A DNA stretch of 29,654 nucleotides from Clostridia bacterium (GCA_017509065.1 JAFWQM010000076.1:1-29654); one strand, 5' to 3'; shown: positions 13,694 through 23,182, numbered from the stretch's first letter. Notes: generated by a model not told the origin, from the letters alone. A program made the numbers and translations.

Positions 13694-14778
13694 GTGAAAA
13701 ACAGGCTGTCAGCGTCGAGCTGAAAGATTTGGTCAAGGTGTTCCCCGCCTACGGCTCCCAGGGGGATTTTACTGCGGTCAACCACGTGTCCCTGACGGCG
13801 GAGCCGGGGGAGATGGTCACGCTGCTCGGCCCCTCCGGCTGCGGAAAAACCACCATCCTCCGCATGGTCTCCGGCTTTGAAATTCCCACCTCCGGCCAGG
13901 TGCTGATCGGCGGGAAGAACGTGTCCACCCTGCCGCCCAACAAGCGCAACGTGGGCATGATGTTCCAGAGCTATGCGCTGTTTCCCCATCTGAACGTGTT
14001 TGAAAACGTGGCCTACGGGCTTCGGATCAAGCGCCGCCCGGAGAAGGAAATCAGGGAGCGAGTTCAGCAGGTGTTGGAGCTGATGCAGATCGAGTCCTTT
14101 GAGCAGCGGATGCCCAACCAGCTTTCCGGCGGCCAGCAGCAGCGCGTGGCCCTCGCTCGCGCAGTGGTCACCGAGCCCAGCGTGCTTTTGTTCGACGAGC
14201 CGCTTTCCAACCTGGACGCCAAGCTGCGCGAGTACATGCGCGACGAACTGCGCAAGATCCAGCAGCGCGTGGGCATCACAAGCATTTACGTCACCCACGA
14301 CCAGAGCGAGGCCATGGCCATTTCCGATAAAGTCGTGGTCATGCGCAGCGGCGTGATCGAGCAGGTGGGCACCGCTACCGGCATCTATACGTCCCCGGAC
14401 AGCTGCTTCGTGGCCGATTTCATGGGGAAGGCCAATTTCCTGCCCGTCACCGGCTGGCAGCAGGGCGACACCGTTCAGGTGTTCGGCCGGACCGTCCGCG
14501 CGAAGGCCAGTGCTTCGCTCGGCAGCCGTCAGCCCGTGCTGATGGTGCGGCCCGAAAACGTGCTGCTGGATCAAAACGGCCCCTTCTCCGCGAAGGTCGA
14601 AACCGCCACCTACATGGGGCAGACCTTCCAGTATGTGCTGAAATGCGAGGGCGTCGCCATTTCCGTGGCGGATTACAGCTATCATACCAACGGCGTATTC
14701 AAACCGGGCGACGAGGTGCGCTGGAGCATGGTGGAGGAATCGCTGCGGCTGATTCCCAAAGAGGAGAAGGACGCATGA
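13690..14778 (+). CDS. AfuC/FbpC-type ABC transporter ATP-binding protein
   Basis: A 362-residue ABC ATPase that powers the importer. Walker A GPSGCGKTT lies at about 47-55, the Q-loop MFQSYALFPHLNV follows, then the signature LSGGQQQRVALARA near 145, Walker B VLLFDEPLSNLD near 165-176 and the H-loop YVTHDQSEAM. A C-terminal TOBE domain (about 230-355, with MVRPENVLL) may sense substrate or act in regulation, as in FbpC, PotA and MalK-type proteins. The ATG at 13690 overlaps the permease stop, with AGGAGG upstream. Its own stop overlaps the phosphatase ATG, so permease, ATPase and phosphatase are translationally coupled. Confidence 0.93.
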   Translation: MSEKQAVSVELKDLVKVFPAYGSQGDFTAVNHVSLTAEPGEMVTLLGPSGCGKTTILRMVSGFEIPTSGQVLIGGKNVSTLPPNKRNVGMMFQSYALFPHLNVFENVAYGLRIKRRPEKEIRERVQQVLELMQIESFEQRMPNQLSGGQQQRVALARAVVTEPSVLLFDEPLSNLDAKLREYMRDELRKIQQRVGITSIYVTHDQSEAMAISDKVVVMRSGVIEQVGTATGIYTSPDSCFVADFMGKANFLPVTGWQQGDTVQVFGRTVRAKASASLGSRQPVLMVRPENVLLDQNGPFSAKVETATYMGQTFQYVLKCEGVAISVADYSYHTNGVFKPGDEVRWSMVEESLRLIPKEEKDA

Positions 14779-15587
14779 ACGAACAAGCTTTCCTGGACAC
14801 CGCGAAAGAAGCCGCCCTCTCCGCCGGGCGCATGATCCGCGAGGAAACGAAGCGGCCCCACACGGTCAGCCGTAAGCACGGCTTTGATTTTGTGACGGAG
14901 GTGGACCGCCGCAGCGAGGAAATCATCCGCGGCGTCATCCTGTCCGCGTTCCCGGATCACGGCTTTTTCGGCGAGGAGGAGGTTTCCTCCGGCGACCGTT
15001 CCGAAGACCAGCTTTTGGACGAAGCCGGGGAATACCTGTGGGCGGTGGACGCCCTGGACGGCACCACGAATTTTATCCGCGGCATCCCGCAGTACGCCGT
15101 TTCCGTGGCCCTGATCCGTCGCGGCCAGATCATCGCCGGGGCCGTGTACGACCCGAACCGGGACGAGCTGTTTTCCGCCCTGCGGGGGCACGGCGCGGCA
15201 CTGAACGGCCAGCCGATTCACGTATCCGCAGCGGAAACGCTGTCTGACGCCATCCTCTCCTTCGGCTTTCCCGCCTCGGACATGGAAAAACGGCGGCAGA
15301 CCGTCCAAAGGTTCGACCGGCTTGCTCCGCTGCTGGGCAGTCTGCGGGTGTTCAACTGCGCGTCGCTGCTCCTGTGCTATACCGCCTGCGGGCGCATCGA
15401 CCTGACCTTTGAGCAGGGTATTCACCTGTGGGACATGGCCGCCGGCTTGTTGCTGGTGGAGGAAGCGGGCGGGGTCACGCGCGGTCTCGACGGCCAGCCC
15501 CTGACCGTTTACGCCCGCGAAAACCTTGCCGGGCCCGAAGCTCTCGTGCGGCAGCTGCTCACCCAATCTATCCAGTCATCCATCTAA
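14775..15587 (+). CDS. Inositol-monophosphatase-family phosphatase
   Basis: A 270-residue Mg-dependent phosphatase of the IMPase/FBPase superfamily. Metal and catalytic residues are in place: GEEEV (66-70), VDALDGTTNF (91-100) and WDMAAG (219-224). The ATG at 14775 overlaps the ATPase stop as ATGA, with GAGGAG upstream; longer in-frame readings would run into the ATPase gene. Translational coupling to an importer suggests that the enzyme dephosphorylates what the transporter brings in (a sugar or polyol phosphate, or an inositol phosphate). Members of this family also hydrolyse fructose bisphosphate, histidinol phosphate or PAP, so the exact substrate is open. Confidence 0.88.
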   Translation: MNEQAFLDTAKEAALSAGRMIREETKRPHTVSRKHGFDFVTEVDRRSEEIIRGVILSAFPDHGFFGEEEVSSGDRSEDQLLDEAGEYLWAVDALDGTTNFIRGIPQYAVSVALIRRGQIIAGAVYDPNRDELFSALRGHGAALNGQPIHVSAAETLSDAILSFGFPASDMEKRRQTVQRFDRLAPLLGSLRVFNCASLLLCYTACGRIDLTFEQGIHLWDMAAGLLLVEEAGGVTRGLDGQPLTVYARENLAGPEALVRQLLTQSIQSSI

Positions 15588-15608
15588 AGATAAGGCTATC
15601 GAACAAAA

Positions 15609-15641
15609 CGGACGGCTGCTCTTTTTCGGAGCAGCCGTCCG
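15609..15641. terminator. Bidirectional rho-independent terminator
   Basis: CGGACGGCTGCTC (15609-15621) pairs perfectly with GAGCAGCCGTCCG (15629-15641). An A-rich flank on the left and T-rich flank on the right suit termination of both the phosphatase operon and the convergent phosphoglucomutase gene. Confidence 0.85.
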
Positions 15642-15668
15642 CTTTGTTTGTTCATGCTGTAAGGGAAA

Positions 15669-17381
15669 TTACTTCATCCATTCCTGCGCTTCCGCGGCCA
15701 TCTTGTCGTTCAGCGCGTCCACAGCCGCCTGGCTGTCGGCGCGGGAGGCGACGTAGAGCTTGATCTTGGGCTCAGTGCCGCTGGGACGGACGCAGATCCA
15801 GTTGCCGTTTTCGATCTCGTAGTAGAGCACGTTGCTCTTGGGATAGTCCAGCTTTTCTTCCTTGCCGCCGGCGATGCGTACGCCCTTGCTGAAATCGCGG
15901 ACGCCGGTGATCTTGAGGCCGGCCACTTCCTTGGGCGGATTCTCACGCAGATTGTTCATGATGCCTGCGATCTTGGCCACGCCGTCCTTGCCGGGCAGAG
16001 TGACGGAAACGCCCTTTTCCTTGAAGTAGCCGTACTTCTGATACAGCTTCTGCAGGGTGTCGTACAGGGTTTCGCCCCGTTCGGCGGCGGCACACACGGC
16101 CTCGCACAGCAGCAGGGAGGCGTTCACGCCGTCCTTGTCGCGCACCTGGGTGCCGCTGAGGTAGCCGAAGGATTCCTCAAAGCCGAAGAGGAAGGTGTGC
16201 TCGCCGGTCTCCTCAAAGCGCTGAATCTGCTCGCCGATGAACTTGAAGCCGGTCAGCACTTCGATCATGGCCGCGCCGTAATCCTCGGCGATGGCTCGGG
16301 CCAGTTCCGTGGACACCACGGACTTCACCACCGCGCCGTTCTTGGGCAGGATGCCTTTCGCCTTTTTGCTGGTGAGAATGTGATTCAGCATCAGGCAGGC
16401 GATCTGGTTGCCGGTGAGGGTGTGGAAGACGCCGCTTCCGTCCTGCACGGCCGCGCCCAGGCGGTCGCAGTCCGGGTCGGTGCCGAACACAACGGTCGCG
16501 CCTACCTTCTGGGCCAGCGGAATGGCGAGGGTGAAGGCGTTGGGATCTTCGGGGTTGGGAGCCTTCACGGTGGGGAAATGTCCGTCGGGCTTTTCCTGCT
16601 CGGGCACCACGGTGTAGTTGACGCCCAGTTCCTTGAGCAGGCGCTGCACGGGCACGTTGCCGGAGCCGTGGAGGGGAGTGTAGACGATCTTCAGATCCTT
16701 GCCGCGCTTGGCCAGCAGCTCAGGCCGCTGGGCCAGGCCCTTGATCATGGCGATGTAGTCGTCGTCCACTTCCTTGTTGCCGATAATTTTGAGCAAGCCC
16801 TTATCGAGGGCTTCCTTCTCGTCCATCGGCAGGCAGTCGGTGTAGTTGAGAGCGCGAATGTAGCCGGTCACGGCGTCGGCGGCTTCGGGGCCCAGCTGCG
16901 CGCCATCGGCGGCGTAGACCTTATAGCCGTTGTACTGGGGCGGATTGTGGCTGGCGGTGATCACGATGCCCGCCGCGCAATTAAGGTGCCGCACGGTGTA
17001 GGAGAGCACCGGCACGGGGCGCAGCGCGTCGAACAGATAGGCTTTCACGCCCGCCGCGGCCAGGGTCAAAGCGGTTTCCTTAGCGAACACGTCGCTCTTC
17101 ATGCGGCTGTCATAGGCGATGGCGACGCCCTGATCCTGCACGCCCTGGGCGATCAGGTACTTGGCGACGCCCATGGTGGCCCGGCGCACGTTGTACACGT
17201 TCATCCGGTTGGTGCCCATGCCCAGCACGCCGCGGAGGCCCGCGGTGCCGAAGGCCAGTTCGGTGTAGAAACGGTCTTCGATTTCCTTTTCGTCGTCCGC
17301 GATGGAGGTGAGTTCCGCGATGGTTTCGGCGTCGTTTGCGAACATGTCCAGCCAGCGCTGGTATTCTTCTTTATAGCCCAT
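15669..17381 (-). CDS. Phosphoglucomutase/phosphomannomutase
   Basis: A 570-residue alpha-D-phosphohexomutase of the PGM2/PgcA type, which interconverts glucose 1-phosphate and glucose 6-phosphate. The phosphoserine loop TASHNPP is at 142-148 (Ser144), the metal loop GTDPDCDR at 300-307 (three aspartates), the sugar-binding loop GFEESFGY at 400-407, and the phosphate-binding PSGTEPK near the C-terminus. All four functional loops are intact, and length matches the family. The start is the ATG at 17381 with AAGGGG 9 bp upstream; further in-frame residues upstream lie in the AT-rich promoter. It has its own promoter (17418-17446) and terminator. It could feed sugar phosphates from the neighbouring uptake locus into glycolysis or glycan synthesis. 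Confidence 0.93.
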   Translation of the reverse strand: MGYKEEYQRWLDMFANDAETIAELTSIADDEKEIEDRFYTELAFGTAGLRGVLGMGTNRMNVYNVRRATMGVAKYLIAQGVQDQGVAIAYDSRMKSDVFAKETALTLAAAGVKAYLFDALRPVPVLSYTVRHLNCAAGIVITASHNPPQYNGYKVYAADGAQLGPEAADAVTGYIRALNYTDCLPMDEKEALDKGLLKIIGNKEVDDDYIAMIKGLAQRPELLAKRGKDLKIVYTPLHGSGNVPVQRLLKELGVNYTVVPEQEKPDGHFPTVKAPNPEDPNAFTLAIPLAQKVGATVVFGTDPDCDRLGAAVQDGSGVFHTLTGNQIACLMLNHILTSKKAKGILPKNGAVVKSVVSTELARAIAEDYGAAMIEVLTGFKFIGEQIQRFEETGEHTFLFGFEESFGYLSGTQVRDKDGVNASLLLCEAVCAAAERGETLYDTLQKLYQKYGYFKEKGVSVTLPGKDGVAKIAGIMNNLRENPPKEVAGLKITGVRDFSKGVRIAGGKEEKLDYPKSNVLYYEIENGNWICVRPSGTEPKIKLYVASRADSQAAVDALNDKMAAEAQEWMK

Positions 17382-17417
17382 GGTAATCTGCCCCTTTCCA
17401 TATTGAAGTATGTATAT

Positions 17418-17446
17418 ATTATATCTGTTTTTTTCCATTTTCGCAA
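17418..17446 (-). promoter_or_regulatory. Sigma-A promoter of the phosphoglucomutase gene
   Basis: On the minus strand, TTGCGA (17446-17441) and a perfect TATAAT (17423-17418) are 17 bp apart, about 37 bp upstream of the start codon. Confidence 0.75.
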
Positions 17447-17552
17447 GGGGGTTTCCATAAGTCTGACGGACAGGCATGCTCCTGAAAAAATATCGAACAC
17501 AATGTATATTTGTAAGTTTTACCATATATTGTTACAAAAACACATTTTATAG

Positions 17553-17580
17553 AAAAAGCCCGCCGCGAGGGGAGCGGCGG
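17553..17580 (-). terminator. Rho-independent terminator downstream of feoB
   Basis: On the minus strand, CCGCCGC and GCGGCGG form a 7-bp GC stem (arms at 17580-17574 and 17566-17560) followed by GCTTTTT. It lies about 200 bp after the feoB stop. Confidence 0.7.
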
Positions 17581-17777
17581 ACTGCCAGGAGAGTCAAAAA
17601 AGAAAAACAACGGCCTAAAACGCCTTCGCCGAGGGGGCAGCGAAAGCCCAGCTGCTGCTGACCATCCTGAACGGTGCTATCGTATCGTAATATTGTGTCA
17701 AAATTGTGTCACGTTTTCGACAAAATGCTCTCATTAGTTCATTTAGAATGCATAAACATAAATTATACAATGTATGA
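17581..17777. other. Intergenic stretch with possible coding remnant
   Basis: No intact gene is visible. A short plus-strand stretch at about 17620-17690 reads as AFAEGAAKAQLLLTILNGAI before a stop, with codon use like a real gene, but it has no start and a stop directly upstream, so it may be a gene fragment. At about 17691-17710 the 9-mer ATTGTGTCA occurs twice in close tandem. The rest is AT-rich. Confidence 0.3.
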
Positions 17778-19820
17778 CTACACTGTGTAATTATGCGCGA
17801 CCGCCGCGGTCATCATGCACAAAAGCATCCCGACGCAGGTGGGCAGGATCAAGGCAAAAGCAGTCCATTTCAAGCTGCCGGTTTCCTTGCGGATCGTGAG
17901 CAGCGTGGTAGAACAGGGAAAATGGAACAAGGAAAAAAGCATCAGGTTCAGGGCGGTCAGCGCTGTCCAGCCATTGTCGCTGAGGATACTCCCCAAGGCC
18001 GCCAGGTCCGCCGTTTCCTGCAAGGTTTCGCCCGCTGTGTACGCCAGCATGATGATGGGCAATACGATCTCATTCGCCGGGAAGCCCAGCAGAAAGCCTG
18101 ACAGAATGACCCCATCCAGGCCCATCAGCCGTCCAAGCGGGTCAAGGAAAGCCGTGATATGCGAAAGCAGCGTCTGCCCGCCCACCTGCGTATGGGTCAT
18201 AAGGAAAATCACGATGCCTGCAGGCGCTGCCACCGCCGCGGCGCGGCCCAGCACGAACAGCGTCCTGTCCAGAACGGAACGCACGATCACCCTGCCGAAA
18301 CGCGGCCTGCGGAATGACGGCAGCTCCAGGATACAGGACGATGGCACACCCCGCAGCAGCGTCGCCGAAAGCAGCCGGGAAACGCCCAGCGTCACGCCCA
18401 CAGAAAGCGCCGCTAGCCCAGTCAGCATCCCCGCCGAGAGCAGCGCTCCGCTCAGTCCGCCGCCGGCGAAGAACAGCGAAAGCATGACGAACAGCATGGG
18501 AAAGCGCCCGTTGCAGGGGATGAAGCTATTGGTGAGCACGGCGATCAGCCGCTCCCGCGGGCTGTCGATGATGCGGCATCCCATTACGCCCACCGCGTTG
18601 CAGCCGCAGCCCATGCACATGGTCAGCGCCTGTTTGCCGCAGGCGCGGCAGCGTTCAAACATCCCGTCCAGGAAAAACGCGGCGCGCGGCAGATAGCCCG
18701 CATCCTCCAGCAGCGTGAACAGCGGGAAGAAAATCGCCATGGGCGGCAGCATCACCGCGATCACCCTGCCCAGCGTGCGGAACGCGCCTTCCGTCAGCAG
18801 CGCTGTTAAGAAGGGCGGAGCGCCGAGCGCTTCCAGTCCGCTTCGCAGCGGCGTCTCCAGCGCGGCAAACCCCGCCGCCAGCCACGCCGATGGCAAGTTC
18901 GCGCCTTTCAAGGTAAGGAAAAACACCAGCGACAGGAGGAGCAGCAGCACCGGCACACCCGCCCAGCCGGTGAGCCGCCGGTCCCATTTCAGCTGCGCAT
19001 TCTCTCTGCCGATCGGTTGGCGCACCGCCGCGGAGCAGACTTCCTCCGCGGCCCTGTATACGCTCTCCGTCAGTAAAGCGGAGATTGCCTCCGGGTCAAG
19101 GCCGCATTGCGCGCGGGCACGCTGAATCGCCGTTTCAACGGAGGCATTGATGACCATCCGTTTGGCCAGCTCCCTGCGGAAGCAGGCGTCGTTTTCCATC
19201 AGCCGCAGCGCCGTGAACCGGGGATTCGCCGCGCCTTTCAGCGGTTCTTTCAGGCTGTCCGCCAGTTCTTCCGCGGCATGCGTGACAGCCTCCGGATACA
19301 CCGCGCGGCGCGGCTTTGGCACTTCATCCATCACGCCTTTTGCTGCCCGCAGCAACGCTGTCAGCCCTTTTCCGTCTCGCGCGCAGGCGCCTGTCACCGG
19401 GATGCCAAGGCGTTCGGACAGGGCTTTCAGATTGACCTGAATCCCTTTCTTTTCCGCCTCGTCCATTAAATTCACGCACAGCACCGCCCTGTCCGTGATT
19501 TCCAGGACCTGATACAGCAGGTTCAGGTTTCTTTCCAGGCACGCCGCGTCGCAGACTACGATGACCGCGTCCGCGCAGCCGAAGCAAATTGCCTCCATCG
19601 CCGCTTCTTCTTCCGCGGAATGGGCGCGGAGGGAATAGGCTCCCGGCGTGTCGATGATTTGGAACGTTTCGCCGTCCAGCGTGCAAATGCCACGCGCCGC
19701 AGTGACGGTCTTTCCGGGCCAGTTGCCCGTATGCTGGCGCAGGCCGGTGAGGGCGTTGAACACGGTGGATTTCCCCACGTTGGGGTTTCCGGCCAGAACG
19801 ATGGAACGCGCTTTACTCAT
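17778..19820 (-). CDS. feoB: Ferrous iron transporter FeoB
   Basis: FeoB is the GTPase-coupled Fe(II) importer of the cytoplasmic membrane. The predicted 680 residues include an N-terminal G domain with G1 GNPNVGKS (11-18), G3 DTPG (57-60) and G4 NLMD (117-120), a guanine-nucleotide-dissociation-inhibitor-like helical region, and a membrane domain with the two Gate motifs (MCMGCGCNAVGVMGC and GFPANEIVLPI). I start at the ATG at 19820 (MSKARS), since GGAGG lies 9 bp upstream; an in-frame ATG at 19829 is too close to that site. It overlaps feoA by 8 bp. No feoC is present. Anaerobic gut bacteria commonly rely on Feo for iron, which fits the clostridial setting. Confidence 0.95.
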   Translation of the reverse strand: MSKARSIVLAGNPNVGKSTVFNALTGLRQHTGNWPGKTVTAARGICTLDGETFQIIDTPGAYSLRAHSAEEEAAMEAICFGCADAVIVVCDAACLERNLNLLYQVLEITDRAVLCVNLMDEAEKKGIQVNLKALSERLGIPVTGACARDGKGLTALLRAAKGVMDEVPKPRRAVYPEAVTHAAEELADSLKEPLKGAANPRFTALRLMENDACFRRELAKRMVINASVETAIQRARAQCGLDPEAISALLTESVYRAAEEVCSAAVRQPIGRENAQLKWDRRLTGWAGVPVLLLLLSLVFFLTLKGANLPSAWLAAGFAALETPLRSGLEALGAPPFLTALLTEGAFRTLGRVIAVMLPPMAIFFPLFTLLEDAGYLPRAAFFLDGMFERCRACGKQALTMCMGCGCNAVGVMGCRIIDSPRERLIAVLTNSFIPCNGRFPMLFVMLSLFFAGGGLSGALLSAGMLTGLAALSVGVTLGVSRLLSATLLRGVPSSCILELPSFRRPRFGRVIVRSVLDRTLFVLGRAAAVAAPAGIVIFLMTHTQVGGQTLLSHITAFLDPLGRLMGLDGVILSGFLLGFPANEIVLPIIMLAYTAGETLQETADLAALGSILSDNGWTALTALNLMLFSLFHFPCSTTLLTIRKETGSLKWTAFALILPTCVGMLLCMMTAAVAHNYTV

Positions 19821-20043
19821 GCCGGTCATCCTCCAGCGCCACCCGCCGCGCGTCCCGCTGCCGCAGGGCGATGACCGCGCCGCGCACACGGTACGCCCGC
19901 ATCCCGCAGCCTGGCGCGGCAAACAGGCATTCTGCCACCGCGCCTCGGGTAAAGCCCAGGTCGCGCAGCCGTTGGTTCAGATTCCCCTCCGTTTTCCATA
20001 CGCGGCCCGCTTCCCCAACTGATAAATCACACAGTTTTCTCAT
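19813..20043 (-). CDS. feoA: Ferrous iron transport accessory protein FeoA
   Basis: A 76-residue SH3-like FeoA protein, the usual small partner needed for FeoB function. It has the family start MRKLCDLSVGEAGRV, the central LNQRLRDLGFTRGAVAEC and the closing RGAVIALRQRDARRV. The ATG at 20043 has GGAGG 9 bp upstream; an upstream in-frame ATG has none. The gene overlaps feoB by 8 bp. No clear promoter or Fur box was found in the 147 bp between it and argG. Confidence 0.92.
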   Translation of the reverse strand: MRKLCDLSVGEAGRVWKTEGNLNQRLRDLGFTRGAVAECLFAAPGCGMRAYRVRGAVIALRQRDARRVALEDDRHE

Positions 20044-20143
20044 TCCGCCCCACCTCCTGTGCTTTTCAGCATATGCCGAAACTGCGGGATGGGTCACAGG
20101 GCGGACATCATGAATCGGCCGGAGCGCTCATCGGTATCCATAG

Positions 20144-20173
20144 AAAAAAGCACCTCGCCGTATGACGGGGTGC
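20144..20173 (-). terminator. Rho-independent terminator of argG
   Basis: On the minus strand, the arms GCACC (20173-20169) and GGTGC (20154-20150) with additional inner pairs are followed by TTTTTT (20149-20144). It is directly after the argG stop. Confidence 0.8.
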
Positions 20174-20190
20174 TGCTTTTATCGTATCAG

Positions 20191-21408
<1,218 letters not shown>

Positions 21409-21426
21409 GGTTCCTTACTCCTTCTT

Positions 21427-21440
21427 TGAATAAATACACA
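21427..21440 (-). promoter_or_regulatory. Possible ArgR box overlapping the argG transcription start
   Basis: TGAATAAATACACA on the plus strand (TGTGTATTTATTCA on the minus strand) resembles the ARG box TGAATAATTATTCA. It lies just downstream of the argG -10 box, a suitable place for repression by arginine-bound ArgR. Confidence 0.35.
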
Positions 21441-21443
21441 CAG

Positions 21444-21471
21444 ATTATACATCCATTTTTCGATTTGTCAA
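21444..21471 (-). promoter_or_regulatory. Near-consensus sigma-A promoter of argG
   Basis: On the minus strand, TTGACA (21471-21466) and TATAAT (21449-21444), both perfect, are separated by 16 bp, about 36 bp upstream of the argG start. Confidence 0.8.
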
Positions 21472-21554
21472 GAGATTATTTGAAAAAATTTTTGATTTTC
21501 ATTCATATATGATTATATTATGTATATTTTTTCATTCCAATCTGCTTTTCATCC

Positions 21555-22445
21555 TTATCTGACGAGGCGGTTTTCCTCGATCGTCTTCAGGGTCTTTGGC
21601 ACATAGCCGCGGAAGGCGGTGAAATCGTCGGTGCTTTCCACGGTCAAATCGCCGTTAGTTCCCCGCATGGTTTCCCGCGCGATGTACAGACCCATGCCGC
21701 GGCCCTCTCCCTTGCCTGAAAAACCGGCGTCGAACACGGAATGCAGATGCTTTTCGGGAATTGCGGGGCCGTTGTTTTTCACTTCAAAAGAATAGCTTTT
21801 CACGTCCTCGTTCAGGGCGATCCACAGGCAGGGGTCTTTTGTGTCTTTCAGCGCGTCCATGGCGTTGTCGATCAGGTTGCTCAGCACACGGCACATTTCC
21901 CACGCGGGCAGCGGCAGGTTTTCCCATGCCGCATGCACGGTGCATTCCACGCGGATGCCTTTCTGTTCAGCTTCTGTCATCTTAGCCCGCAGCAGGGCGT
22001 TCACCGGGGCGCAGGCAGTTTTGAGCGCTTTGCTCAGGGACTGGATATCGCCGTACACCTGCTCAATGTAGCGGTTGGCTTCTTCATATTCGCGCATCTC
22101 GATCAGGCTGTACACCACCTGCAGATGGTTCAAAAAGTCGTGCCGCTGGATGCGCAAGGCTATGTTCAGGTCGCTCATCTGCGTGACGGTTTCGTTGAGC
22201 CCGTTGATTTTCAGGTTCAGCTTGCTCGCCTTGTACGCTTCCCGGATGTCCATGGCCGCGCCCCAGGATACCACGGCGGCCAGCAGCAGCACCACGATAT
22301 CACCAAGCGGCCCGTGCAGGGATTGATTGACCCCGTCATGCAGGATAAACACCGCCAGCGCGCATACGGCGATGATCTGCAGCGCGTTGATCACGATGGA
22401 ATAGAGGGCGGCCTTCCGGATGTTCAGCTGCGGCGATTGTTTCAT
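21555..22445 (-). CDS. Membrane sensor histidine kinase with Spo0B-type phosphoacceptor domain
   Basis: A 296-residue kinase with two N-terminal membrane helices (about 14-36 and 47-65) and almost no extracellular loop, so it may sense the membrane or a partner protein. The phosphoacceptor helix LRIQRHDFLNHLQVVYSLIE (His102) belongs to the Spo0B/DcuS/CitA-type dimerisation domain. The HATPase domain is intact: N-box NLIDNAMDALKD (190-201), G1-like VKNNGPAIP (222-230) and G2 GRGMGLYI (249-256). The ATG at 22445 overlaps the sigma-factor stop (ATGA), which ties the kinase to that gene. AAAGGAG lies 14 bp upstream, rather far. No response regulator is adjacent. The phosphate acceptor is unknown; a Spo0F/Spo0A-like target is possible but unsupported here. 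Confidence 0.85.
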   Translation of the reverse strand: MKQSPQLNIRKAALYSIVINALQIIAVCALAVFILHDGVNQSLHGPLGDIVVLLLAAVVSWGAAMDIREAYKASKLNLKINGLNETVTQMSDLNIALRIQRHDFLNHLQVVYSLIEMREYEEANRYIEQVYGDIQSLSKALKTACAPVNALLRAKMTEAEQKGIRVECTVHAAWENLPLPAWEMCRVLSNLIDNAMDALKDTKDPCLWIALNEDVKSYSFEVKNNGPAIPEKHLHSVFDAGFSGKGEGRGMGLYIARETMRGTNGDLTVESTDDFTAFRGYVPKTLKTIEENRLVR

Positions 22446-23179
22446 GGTGTTTCTGACAACTCCTTTCGCAGGGCGGCCAAAATGCGCCGCTCCATGCGGG
22501 AAATCTGCATCTGGGTTTTATTGAGGCGATTGGCGGCGTCGCGCTGAGAAAGACGGTGGGTATAGCGGAGGGAGAGCAGCAGGTTTTCTTCCTCTGTCAG
22601 CAAAGAGAGCGCGCGGCTCAAATCCTCCCGCTGTTCAGCCCGGTTGAAGCCCGGCTCCAGGAAAGGCAGGCGCTCCCCCAGGGTGAGGCCGTTTTCATCC
22701 GCTTCCTCTAAGGAGGAAACGCGCGTTGCCGACAGGGCTGTCCAGACGGCGAGCACCTTTTCCATCTCCCAGCCCAGCGCTTCCGCCAGCTGCCGGACAG
22801 TGGGCTCAGCGTGGTGACTGTTCAAAAAAGCTTCCCTCACTTTTTCGATCTCCATGCCCTGCTGCCGCCGGATGCGAGGCGCGCGGATCATCGGAGTCTG
22901 ATCGCGCAGGCAATTGCGCACCGCGCCCGTGACCGTAGGCGTGACGAAGGTGGAAAACTTTAGTCCCCTGTTTGGATCGAAGCTCTTCAAAGCATTCACG
23001 CAGGAAAGGCACGCCACCTGATATAAGTCGTCGTATTCCGCGCCGCGGTTCAAAAACCTCCTGGCAATCAAGGCGCACAGGGGCAGGCAGGCTTCCAGCG
23101 CCTGGTTCAAATGCTCTTCTGAGGGAAACTGAGCGTATCGGCACGCCAAATCGTGCATGCGCGCGGCGTCGATGGCCAT
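22442..23179 (-). CDS. SigB/SigF/SigG-class RNA polymerase sigma factor
   Basis: A 245-residue group 3 sigma factor. Region 2 (GAEYDDLYQVACLSCVNALK, then FDPNRGLKFSTFVTPTVTGA and VRNCLRDQ) contains the core-binding and -10-recognition parts. Region 3 follows at about 115-150, and region 4 (LTEEENLLLSLRYTHRLSQR onward, to about 235) holds the -35 helix-turn-helix. The RDQTPMIRAPR stretch corresponds to the segment after region 2 in SigF/SigB. It starts 3 bp after the stop of an RsbW-like gene and overlaps the kinase gene. It is not in a spoIIA operon (no spoIIAA), and spoIIGA/sigE are absent, so naming it sigF or sigG would not be justified. A stress or developmental sigma factor is the safest call. 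Confidence 0.85.
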   Translation of the reverse strand: MAIDAARMHDLACRYAQFPSEEHLNQALEACLPLCALIARRFLNRGAEYDDLYQVACLSCVNALKSFDPNRGLKFSTFVTPTVTGAVRNCLRDQTPMIRAPRIRRQQGMEIEKVREAFLNSHHAEPTVRQLAEALGWEMEKVLAVWTALSATRVSSLEEADENGLTLGERLPFLEPGFNRAEQREDLSRALSLLTEEENLLLSLRYTHRLSQRDAANRLNKTQMQISRMERRILAALRKELSETP

Positions 23180-23182
23180 GGC

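Noticed and set aside
13240..14685. A 481-codon minus-strand frame opposite the permease and ATPase genes
   Set aside because: It spans two real genes in antisense, with no start signal and no recognisable domain.
10492..14778. Simple annotation as a ferric iron ABC transporter
   Set aside because: The family name is shared, but the coupled phosphatase, the LacI regulator and the adjacent sugar-phosphate enzymes point elsewhere; FeoAB nearby has its own transcription unit on the other strand.
16197..17552. A 451-codon plus-strand frame opposite phosphoglucomutase
   Set aside because: It is the antisense shadow of a strongly conserved gene with all catalytic loops; the translation is His/Val/Gly-rich, as expected for antisense of GC-rich coding DNA.
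20044..20143. A promoter or Fur box for feoAB
   Set aside because: No -35/-10 pair or AT-rich Fur palindrome was convincing in this interval.
22442..23179. Naming the sigma factor SigF or SigG
   Set aside because: The diagnostic neighbours (spoIIAA with spoIIAB, or spoIIGA with sigE) are missing, and the adjacent RsbW-like protein lacks the SpoIIAB kinase motifs.
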